Source: Pseudomonadota bacterium (GTDB lineage: Bacteria; Pseudomonadota; Alphaproteobacteria; Reyranellales; Reyranellaceae). From it: a stretch of DNA of 5,121 bases. Shown in pieces: positions 1 to 5,121 of this stretch. Within the stretch, counting starts at the first letter, position 1. The number at the start of each line of letters is the position of its first letter. The DNA is taken from the NCBI GenBank assembly GCA_023436825.1, contig JAEZHS010000038.1, forward strand, positions 1-5,121. Reading direction: 5' to 3'. Position numbers and translations under genes: made by a program. Under the pieces are notes generated by a model, which saw only the letters and a list, made by a program, of their open reading frames with translations, did not search any database and was not told the origin of the DNA.

Positions 1-1000
1 GGATCGGCGCCCAGGCGAACATGGAGGCCGGGGGAGCGGGGATGTTCCAGCCGGCGCGGCCGAAGGAGTCGACCATCACGTCACGGCGGCGATGATAGAC
101 TTCACGCACCTCCGCGATCTCGCTGCCATCGCCATTGAGCGCGGCGCTCGCCGCGACCTGGATCGGCGTGAACGCGCCGTAGTCGAGGTACGATTTGATG
201 CGGGTCAGGGCCTGGATCAGCGTCTTGTTGCCGGCGGCGAAGCCGATGCGCCAGCCCGCCATCGAGTTGGTCTTGCTCATCGAGGTGAACTCGACAGCGA
301 TGTCGCGCGCGCCCGGCACCTGCAGCACCGACGGCGGCGGGTTGCCGTCGAAATAGATCTCGGCATAGGCGAGGTCCGACAGGATCCAGATGCCCTGGCG
401 TTTGCAGAAATCGACGATCGCCGCGTAGAAGTCGAGATCGACCACCTGCGCCGTCGGGTTCGACGGATAGTTCAGCACCAGCGCGATCGGCTTCGGGACG
501 GTGTGGCGCACCGCCCGCTCCAGGGCCGGCAGGAACTCCGCAAGCGAGGTGCTGCCCGGCACCGGGATATGGCGCACCGAGCCGCCGGCGATGATGAAGC
601 CATAGGGATGGATGGGATAGCTGGGGTTGGGCACCAGCACGATGTCGCCCGGCGAGGTGATGGCCTGGGCGAGGTTCGCCAGCCCCTCCTTCGAGCCCAG
701 CGTGACGATGATCTCGCTCTCGGGATCGAGCTCGACACCGAAGCGGCGCGCATAATAGGCCGCCTGGGCCTTGCGCAGGCCGGGAATGCCGCGCGAGGCG
801 GAGTAGCCGTGGGCGCGCGGATTGGCGGCGGCCTCGGCGAGCTTGGCGACGATGTGCGGAGCGGTCGGCAGGTCGGGGTTTCCCATGCCGAGATCGATGA
901 CATCCTGGCCGGCGCCGCGGGCGCGCGCCTTCATGGCGTTCACTTCCGCGAACACGTAGGGCGGCAGGCGCTTCAGCCGGTGGAATTCCGAATCGTCCAT
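1..1000 (-). CDS. PLP-dependent class I/II aminotransferase, LL-diaminopimelate aminotransferase/AlaC-like (3' end outside window)
   Basis: This fold-type I aminotransferase would move an amino group between an amino acid and a 2-oxo acid in the cytoplasm using pyridoxal phosphate. I translated 333 codons with no stop; family members have about 400 residues, so roughly the last 70 (including the usual substrate-carboxylate Arg) lie off the left edge. Visible landmarks are the N-terminal RLPPYVFAEVN and DLGMGNPDLPT stretches, the phosphate-loop GSKEG (102-106), NYPSNPT with the conserved Asn181, SDLAY with Asp209 and Tyr212 for the cofactor ring, and SMSKTNSMAGWRIGF with Schiff-base Lys243 and phosphate-binding Arg251. 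The ATG at 1000 is chosen because AAGGAT lies 6 nt upstream and the N-terminus matches the family. It follows the OmpA lipoprotein gene by 17 nt, so the two are probably co-transcribed. Alphaproteobacterial members are often annotated LL-diaminopimelate aminotransferase, but an alanine or aspartate aminotransferase role (as for E. coli AlaC) is equally possible; sequence alone does not settle the substrate. Confidence 0.93.
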   Translation of the reverse strand, partial: MDDSEFHRLKRLPPYVFAEVNAMKARARGAGQDVIDLGMGNPDLPTAPHIVAKLAEAAANPRAHGYSASRGIPGLRKAQAAYYARRFGVELDPESEIIVTLGSKEGLANLAQAITSPGDIVLVPNPSYPIHPYGFIIAGGSVRHIPVPGSTSLAEFLPALERAVRHTVPKPIALVLNYPSNPTAQVVDLDFYAAIVDFCKRQGIWILSDLAYAEIYFDGNPPPSVLQVPGARDIAVEFTSMSKTNSMAGWRIGFAAGNKTLIQALTRIKSYLDYGAFTPIQVAASAALNGDGSEIAEVREVYHRRRDVMVDSFGRAGWNIPAPPASMFAWAPI

Positions 1001-1006
1001 CGTTTT

Positions 1007-1012
1007 ATCCTT
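1007..1012 (-). promoter_or_regulatory. Ribosome binding site of the aminotransferase gene
   Basis: On the minus strand the bases read AAGGAT, 6 nt before the ATG that ends at 1000. It lies inside the 17-nt gap after the lipoprotein stop codon (1018-1020). It fixes the start of the aminotransferase and supports independent ribosome loading within a shared mRNA. Confidence 0.75.
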
Positions 1013-1017
1013 GGGCG

Positions 1018-3063
1018 CTAGAAATCGATGAAGATCTCGGCGCGACGGTTGGCGGCGATGCCGCGGGCGGAGGTGGTTTCGAAAGCAGGCTGGGCGTCCG
1101 ATGCCGCCTCGGCGACGATGCGGCTGGCCGGCACGCCCAGCCGCACGAGCTGATTGGCGACCGCGAGCGCGCGCTGGCGCGAGACTTCGTAGTTGGCGCG
1201 CGCTGCCTGGTCGGCCGACGAGCCGGAGGCGTCCTGCTGCGCGTGGGCGACGATACGCACCGTGGCATGGTTGTTCCTCTGCATCTCCGCCACCTTCTGC
1301 AGGATGGCGAAATCATTGCCGGTGAGGCTTGCAGAGCCGGCACCGAACTGGATCACGGCGACCTGTGCGTTGCCGCCAGAAGGCGCCGGCGGCGCGGCGG
1401 GCTGCTGCATGGCAGGCGCCGACGGCGCGGCCATTGCCGCCATCTGGGCAGCGGCAAGATCGGCCGAGGACCCCGCCGGCTGGGCAGCCGGCAGAGCGGC
1501 GGACGCAGCCGCTGGTGGCGGCACGGCCGATCCGGGCGGCGTCCATCCGGGTGGTGGAACGAAGGCTTTGTTGGGATCGGCAGATCGCGCCGACGCCGCT
1601 GCGGACGGCGGCGGTTCAGCTGTCCTTGTCGCTGCCGGCGCCGGCGGCGGTGGAGCAGTCGGCACGGGCGCGGCTGCAGCCACTTCCCTGCCCGGCGGCG
1701 TCCAACCTGGCGGCGGCACAAACGCCTTGTTGGGATCCGCTCGACGTGCTGGCGCCGCCGGAGCGGGAGCAGAAGTCGGAGCCGGCGGTGTTGCCGGCGT
1801 GGCGACCGGGATCGGCGGCGGAGGTGCGGCGGCGGCCGTGGTGACCGCGGGCGGCTCGGTATGCCCTGGTGGCGCCCAGCCCGGCGGCGGCACGAAGGCC
1901 TTGTTGGGATCGGCTGCGCGCACTGGAGCAGCTCGAGCCGGGACTGCAGACGCCGCAGGCGGCGTTGCCGGAGCAGCGACAGGCGCAGGGGGTGGCGACG
2001 CAGCAGCGGCCACGGTGACCGTGGACTCCGCCTGTCCAGGCGGCATCCAGCCCGGCGGCGGCACGAAGGCCTTGTTTGGATCGACGCGTCGCGGCGGCGC
2101 GGCAGCGACGGCCGCAGCCGGTGGCGGGTCGACGGGTGCTGGCGCCGCGACCGGTGCACGCGGCGGCACCGGTGCAGGCTCAGGCGCAGGCTGCGACGGT
2201 GCGGCGGCAGCTGTCGTGACGACGGCTTCCGACTGCCCCGGCGGTGTCCAACCCGGCGGCGGCACGAATGCCTTGCTGGGATCGGCAGAGCGCGCCGTCG
2301 TCGTGACAGGCGGCGGAGGTGGCGATGCTGCCGGCGCGGGCGGCGGCGGTGGTGCAGCGGCGACCGGCGGCGGCGGCGGCTCGGGTGCCGGTGGTGGTGG
2401 CGCTGGAGGCGCGCTCGTCATTGCGGCGCGCGTCACCATCGGAATGCTGTCGGCCGTTGCCACAGCGGGAGTTGCCTTGACGGGCGCCATCGATTGCGAC
2501 GGTGATCCCGCATCCGTCCGCGGCTCGGGCGGAGATGGTGCAGGCCGAGGTGGTGCGGGCGGCGCCGGCGGTGCGGGTGTCACCTTGGTCACGCCGTCGG
2601 GGTTGCCGGGTTCGGCAGCCGCGGGCTTGCCGGGCATTCCAGTGACAGGACCGGTCCGCTCGGTCTTGGGCTCTTTCTCTTTCTCCTCTTCCCTGGCTTT
2701 CTTTTCGGCGGCTTCGCGCTCGAGACGCGCCTCTCGCGCCTTGGCGTCGCGCTCGACGGCTTCCTTCTCCGCCTTCTCCTTTTGCGCCTTCTGCCCGCCA
2801 GTTCCTTTGACGACGGAGCCGATCTGCGGCAGCTGCCCGCGCGTCTCGTCGGCAGCGGAAATGCCCTGCTCGTACTGCTGCCCGGGATTGGCCGATGGCA
2901 GCGCACCGCTCGCCTGGATCTGGCGATCGGCGCCGGGACGCAGCTTGGCGCTGCCAGGCGGCGGCCCGCCGCCGAACCAGCCGCAGCCAGTGAGCAGCGC
3001 GAAGCTGGACACGCCAAGCAAGCTCAGCCAGCCCCTGCCCGTCCTGTCCTGCCGTTTACGCAT
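1018..3063 (-). CDS. OmpA-family peptidoglycan-binding lipoprotein with a repeat-bearing Pro/Ala-rich linker
   Basis: This 681-residue protein is probably an outer-membrane lipoprotein that reaches the peptidoglycan. Residues 1-27 form a lipoprotein signal: basic start, hydrophobic core and lipobox LTGC with the lipidated Cys27. Gly follows the Cys, so there is no Asp inner-membrane retention signal. Residues 91-136 are a Lys/Glu/Arg/Ala-rich stretch, probably a charged helix or coiled coil. Residues about 160-560 are Pro/Ala-rich and probably disordered; they hold four proline runs (222-252) and five copies of DP(N/S)KAFVPPPGWxPPG at 261, 328, 385, 443 and 496. Residues about 565-681 are an OmpA-like domain with VRIVAHAQQD (Asp611), NYEVSRQRA (Asn624, Arg631), LGVPASRI and the terminal NRRAEIFIDF. 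Asp611 and Arg631 correspond to the pair that binds diaminopimelate in OmpA domains. The ATG at 3063 puts the signal peptide directly at the N-terminus, with AAGGG 9 nt upstream. The linker is far longer than in Pal-type lipoproteins. The lipoprotein and OmpA calls are firm; the cellular role is not known. Confidence 0.88.
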   Translation of the reverse strand: MRKRQDRTGRGWLSLLGVSSFALLTGCGWFGGGPPPGSAKLRPGADRQIQASGALPSANPGQQYEQGISAADETRGQLPQIGSVVKGTGGQKAQKEKAEKEAVERDAKAREARLEREAAEKKAREEEKEKEPKTERTGPVTGMPGKPAAAEPGNPDGVTKVTPAPPAPPAPPRPAPSPPEPRTDAGSPSQSMAPVKATPAVATADSIPMVTRAAMTSAPPAPPPPAPEPPPPPVAAAPPPPPAPAASPPPPPVTTTARSADPSKAFVPPPGWTPPGQSEAVVTTAAAAPSQPAPEPAPVPPRAPVAAPAPVDPPPAAAVAAAPPRRVDPNKAFVPPPGWMPPGQAESTVTVAAAASPPPAPVAAPATPPAASAVPARAAPVRAADPNKAFVPPPGWAPPGHTEPPAVTTAAAAPPPPIPVATPATPPAPTSAPAPAAPARRADPNKAFVPPPGWTPPGREVAAAAPVPTAPPPPAPAATRTAEPPPSAAASARSADPNKAFVPPPGWTPPGSAVPPPAAASAALPAAQPAGSSADLAAAQMAAMAAPSAPAMQQPAAPPAPSGGNAQVAVIQFGAGSASLTGNDFAILQKVAEMQRNNHATVRIVAHAQQDASGSSADQAARANYEVSRQRALAVANQLVRLGVPASRIVAEAASDAQPAFETTSARGIAANRRAEIFIDF
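1531..2283 (-). repeat. Five in-frame copies of a 48-bp coding repeat (DPNKAFVPPPGWxPPG)
   Basis: Within the lipoprotein gene the same 48-bp unit occurs at 2236-2283, 2035-2082, 1864-1911, 1690-1737 and 1531-1578, listed in protein order. Each encodes 16 residues. The first copy has Ser instead of Asn at position 3, and the residue after Trp is Thr, Met, Ala, Thr and Thr in turn. An Arg lies two or three residues before each copy, and most copies are followed by an Ala/Val/Thr-rich stretch such as VTTAAAAP. Spacing between copies is 67, 57, 58 and 53 residues. The intervening sequence drifts freely while the 16 residues are nearly fixed, which suggests selection on the motif itself. Copies at 1864 and 2035 are the most alike in DNA, while others differ at synonymous sites, so this is not a recent tandem expansion throughout. 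Confidence 0.92.
2308..2400 (-). repeat. Proline-run segment coded by CCG/CCA/CCC-type triplet repeats
   Basis: This stretch of the lipoprotein gene encodes residues 222-252, with one run of four and three runs of five consecutive prolines separated by Ala, Glu, Val and Ser. On the plus strand it appears as strings of CGG and TGG triplets. Gain or loss of whole triplets would change linker length without a frameshift. Confidence 0.8.
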
Positions 3064-3149
3064 TGCCGCCTGCCCTTGCTCGAAACCCGGCCGTCGCTGC
3101 TGTCTACCCGACGCCGAGAGTAAAATTGACCCGTGTGTTGTCGCAGCCT

Positions 3150-3162
3150 ACCTAAGTAAGGT
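3150..3162. promoter_or_regulatory. Imperfect 13-bp palindrome, possible operator
   Basis: ACCTAAGTAAGGT matches its own reverse complement at 10 of 13 positions, with perfect ACCT/AGGT arms. It sits mid-way in the divergent region and is flanked by two direct GCAGCCT copies 24 bp apart. The position would suit a regulator acting on both genes, but a match this short can arise by chance and no known regulator site is recognised. Confidence 0.25.
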
Positions 3163-3192
3163 GTTGGCAGCCTGGGACGAACGACACTAGGT

Positions 3193-3221
3193 ATGGTACC
3201 GGGACGCTGAAAGTATCGCAA
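3193..3221 (-). promoter_or_regulatory. Candidate sigma-70-type promoter for the lipoprotein-aminotransferase unit
   Basis: Read on the minus strand, TTGCGA (3221-3216) and TACCAT (3198-3193) are separated by exactly 17 bp, and each matches 4 of 6 consensus positions. Transcription would begin near 3186 and give a leader of about 120 nt before the lipoprotein ATG. This is the best-spaced hexamer pair I found in the intergenic region for this direction, but it is a consensus judgement by eye only. Confidence 0.35.
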
Positions 3222-3247
3222 GAAACGCTGTAAAGCCAATGATCTAG

Positions 3248-3253
3248 AAGGGG
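3248..3253 (+). promoter_or_regulatory. Ribosome binding site of phaC
   Basis: AAGGGG, within a longer purine stretch AGAAGGGGAAA, lies 6 nt before the ATG at 3260. This near-ideal Shine-Dalgarno sequence decides the phaC start and suggests efficient translation. Confidence 0.8.
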
Positions 3254-3259
3254 AAACGC

Positions 3260-5086
3260 ATGTCGGAGCAGTCTGCCTCCAATGCCGCGACGACCGCCGT
3301 TCCTGGACTGTCCGCCGAAGAGTCCGCGCGGATGAAGGACGCCTTCAAGGATATCGCCGAGCGTAGCCAGAAGCTGCTGCAGGACTTTGCCGAGAAGTAC
3401 AAGGCCGACGGCCCCCAGCCCGCCGACCCGCTGCGCCTCACCCAGACCTTCATGGACTTCACCGCCAGGATGCTGGCCGATCCCAACCGGCTGCTGCAGG
3501 CGCAGATGGAACTGTGGCAGCAGTACATGAAGCTGTGGCAGGTCACCGCCCAACGCATGATGGGCCAGACCGTCGAGCCGGTGGCCGAGCCCGCCAAGGG
3601 CGACAAGCGCTTCGCCGATCCGGCGTGGAAGGACGAGGTCGTCTTCGACTATCTCAAGCAGTCGTACCTTCTCACGGCGCGGTGGCTGCAGCAGACCGTG
3701 AAGGAGGTCGAAGGCGTCGACGACAAGACGGCGAAGAAGGTCGACTTCTATACGCGCCAGTTCATCGACGCGATGTCGCCCTCCAACTTCGCCGCGACCA
3801 ACCCGCAGGTCGTCAAGGCGACGGTCGAGAGCAAGGGCGAGAACCTGCTGAAGGGCCTGCAGAACCTGCTGACCGACCTCGAACGCGGCAAGGGCACGCT
3901 CGCCATCCGGCAGACCGACATGAAGGCCTTCAAGGTCGGCGGCAACGTCGCGACCTCGCCGGGCAAGGTCGTCTATCAGAACAAGGTGATGCAGCTCCTG
4001 CAGTACGCGCCGGCGACCGCCGAGGTCTACCAGGTGCCGCTGCTGATCGTGCCGCCCTGGATCAACAAGTTCTACATCCTCGATCTCAAGCCCGAGAACT
4101 CCTTCATCAAGTGGGCGACCGAGCAGGGCTACACGGTGTTCGTGATCTCCTGGGTCAATCCCGACGAGCACCTGACCAGCCTCGTTTTCGAGGACTACAT
4201 GAAGCTCGGGCCGCTCGCCGCGCTCGACGCCATCAAGCAGGCGACCGGTGCGGAAAAGGTCTCGGCGATCGGCTACTGCATCGGCGGCACGCTGATGGCG
4301 ACGACGCTCGCCTACATGGCGGCGCGCGGCGACGACCGGATCGCCGCCTGCACCTTCTTCACCGCCCAGGTCGACTTCACCGAGCCGGGCGAGCTCGGCG
4401 TGTTCATCGACGAGGACCAGCTCGCCAGCGTCGAGGAGATGATGAGCAAGAAGGGCTATCTCGAAGGCGCCGAGATGGCGACCACCTTCAACATGCTGCG
4501 CGCCAACGACCTCATCTGGTCGTTCGTGGTGAACAACTACCTGATGGGCAAGGACCCCTTCCCCTTCGACCTGCTGTTCTGGAACGCCGACGCCACGCGC
4601 ATGCCGGCCGCCATGCACAGCTACTACCTGCGCAACATGTACCAGAAGAACCTGCTGGTGAAGCCGGGCGGGCTGGTGATCGACAACGTGCCGATCGACC
4701 TGCGCAAGATTTCCATTCCGGTCTATCTGCAGGCCGGCAAGGAAGACCACATCGCGCCGGCGAAGTCGGTTTACAAGGCGACGCAGCTCTTTAGCGGGCC
4801 GGTGCGCTTCATGTTGGCGGGCTCGGGCCACATCGCCGGCGTGGTCAACCCGCCGCGCAACAAGAAGTACCAGCACTGGCTGAACGAGACACCGAAGAAT
4901 CCGCCGACGCTCGACGAGTGGCGGGCGGGCGCGCAGGAGTTCCCGGGCTCGTGGTGGCACGACTGGGACAAGTGGCTGTCGGCCAAGTCCGGTCCGAAGG
5001 TCCCTGCCCGCGTGCCGGGCGAAGGCGGCCTGCCGGCGATCGAAGATGCGCCGGGCAGCTACGTGAAGGTGCGGACGATCGAGTGA
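3260..5086 (+). CDS. phaC: Class I poly(R)-hydroxyalkanoic acid synthase (PHA synthase)
   Basis: PhaC polymerises (R)-3-hydroxyacyl-CoA, typically 3-hydroxybutyryl-CoA, into polyhydroxyalkanoate and releases CoA at the surface of storage granules. The product has 608 residues, close to the usual 590-600 for class I enzymes that work without a PhaE or PhaR subunit. A variable N-terminal segment (about 1-100) leads into the PhaC N-terminal domain, and an alpha/beta-hydrolase catalytic domain follows from about 220 to the end. The lipase-like box is GYCIGG with nucleophile Cys340. The other catalytic residues are Asp496 in GKEDHI and His524 in GSGHIAGVVNPP. The Asp-His spacing of 28 matches Cupriavidus necator PhaC (Cys319, Asp480, His508). 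PPWINKFYILDL and SWVNPDE are further family hallmarks, and the C-terminal APGSYVKVR is typical. The start is set by a strong ribosome binding site. No phasin, phaA/B or phaZ gene is visible in the window, so this phaC stands apart from any such genes here. Confidence 0.97.
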   Translation: MSEQSASNAATTAVPGLSAEESARMKDAFKDIAERSQKLLQDFAEKYKADGPQPADPLRLTQTFMDFTARMLADPNRLLQAQMELWQQYMKLWQVTAQRMMGQTVEPVAEPAKGDKRFADPAWKDEVVFDYLKQSYLLTARWLQQTVKEVEGVDDKTAKKVDFYTRQFIDAMSPSNFAATNPQVVKATVESKGENLLKGLQNLLTDLERGKGTLAIRQTDMKAFKVGGNVATSPGKVVYQNKVMQLLQYAPATAEVYQVPLLIVPPWINKFYILDLKPENSFIKWATEQGYTVFVISWVNPDEHLTSLVFEDYMKLGPLAALDAIKQATGAEKVSAIGYCIGGTLMATTLAYMAARGDDRIAACTFFTAQVDFTEPGELGVFIDEDQLASVEEMMSKKGYLEGAEMATTFNMLRANDLIWSFVVNNYLMGKDPFPFDLLFWNADATRMPAAMHSYYLRNMYQKNLLVKPGGLVIDNVPIDLRKISIPVYLQAGKEDHIAPAKSVYKATQLFSGPVRFMLAGSGHIAGVVNPPRNKKYQHWLNETPKNPPTLDEWRAGAQEFPGSWWHDWDKWLSAKSGPKVPARVPGEGGLPAIEDAPGSYVKVRTIE

Positions 5087-5121
5087 CTCATTTTCTTCTT
5101 CCGGACCGTGCGCTTCCAGCG
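5087..5121. other. Short tail after phaC, nothing recognised
   Basis: Only 35 nt follow the phaC stop codon. They contain a pyrimidine-rich stretch but no hairpin followed by a T-run, so I cannot say whether transcription ends here. Confidence 0.5.

Larger units (their letters stand above)
3064..3259. promoter_or_regulatory. Divergent intergenic region between the lipoprotein gene and phaC
   Basis: These 196 bp separate two divergent start codons and must carry promoters for both directions. It is more AT-rich than the flanking genes. For the lipoprotein the best candidate is TTGCGA-17-TACCAT on the minus strand (see 3193-3221). For phaC no candidate is strong: CTGAAA (3207-3212) with TGTAAA (3229-3234) at 16 bp, or TTGACC (3126-3131) with a poor TACCTA at 17 bp. 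TTGGCA (3164-3169) is a good -35-like hexamer but has no -10 at proper distance. GCAGCCT occurs twice directly (3143-3149 and 3167-3173), on either side of an imperfect palindrome (3150-3162). I see no CTGC-N3/4-GCAG site of the PhaR type. Confidence 0.6.

Noticed and set aside
472..903. Minus-strand 143-codon open frame inside the aminotransferase gene
   Set aside because: It lies in a different frame from the aminotransferase and is Ser/Arg/Pro-rich with no motif, as expected for an out-of-frame reading.
92..1021. 309-codon open frame on the plus strand opposite the aminotransferase gene
   Set aside because: It is an Arg/Asp/Gly-rich antisense shadow; the minus strand reads through as an aminotransferase with Lys243, Asp209 and Tyr212 in place.
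3164..3180. Possible sigma-54 promoter at TTGGCAG...
   Set aside because: The GG element is present, but no GC element with the required TTGC-like context occurs at the fixed spacing.
1193..3190. 665-codon open frame on the plus strand opposite the lipoprotein gene, Gly/Ala-rich
   Set aside because: It mirrors the Pro/Ala-rich coding of the minus strand, since complement of Pro and Ala codons gives Gly, Ala and Arg codons. It has no recognisable domain, and the minus-strand product has a signal peptide and an OmpA domain.
3514..4794. Second plus-strand open frame of 426 codons inside phaC
   Set aside because: It is a +2 frame shadow of phaC, rich in Arg and Ala, without a convincing start or domain.
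3152..4960. 602-codon open frame on the minus strand opposite phaC
   Set aside because: Its Arg/His/Leu/Val-rich composition is typical of the antisense of a GC-rich gene. It has no family resemblance, and the plus strand encodes a complete PHA synthase with all catalytic residues.

Overview
This is a GC-rich window with three protein genes and almost no free intergenic space. Two genes run leftward: an OmpA-family lipoprotein at 1018-3063, followed by a PLP-dependent aminotransferase at 1-1000 whose 3' end lies outside the window. A class I polyhydroxyalkanoate (PHA) synthase gene, phaC, runs rightward at 3260-5086. The codon use, the class I PhaC and the aminotransferase of the alphaproteobacterial 'LL-diaminopimelate aminotransferase/AlaC' type point to an alphaproteobacterium, perhaps Rhodospirillales or Hyphomicrobiales. 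The genus cannot be decided from the sequence alone.

Layout: the aminotransferase starts at 1000 on the minus strand, only 17 nt after the lipoprotein stop codon, with its own ribosome binding site in the gap. The two are therefore probably one transcription unit. The lipoprotein has a lipobox at its N-terminus, a charged probable helix, a very long Pro/Ala-rich linker and a C-terminal OmpA-like peptidoglycan-binding domain. The linker carries five copies of a conserved 16-residue motif, DP(N/S)KAFVPPPGWxPPG. A 196-bp divergent intergenic region (3064-3259) separates the lipoprotein from phaC and must hold the promoters for both directions. After phaC only 35 nt remain, with no recognisable feature.

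How the genes fit together: PhaC polymerises (R)-3-hydroxyacyl-CoA into storage granules, and the aminotransferase serves amino-acid metabolism. From general knowledge, phaC lying divergent to an aminotransferase gene is a recurrent arrangement in alphaproteobacteria. Here an envelope lipoprotein gene sits between the two. The least ordinary item is the repeat architecture of that lipoprotein. I see no mobile element, CRISPR array, RNA gene or evidence of a new multi-gene system. The long antisense open frames opposite all three genes look like GC-rich shadows.
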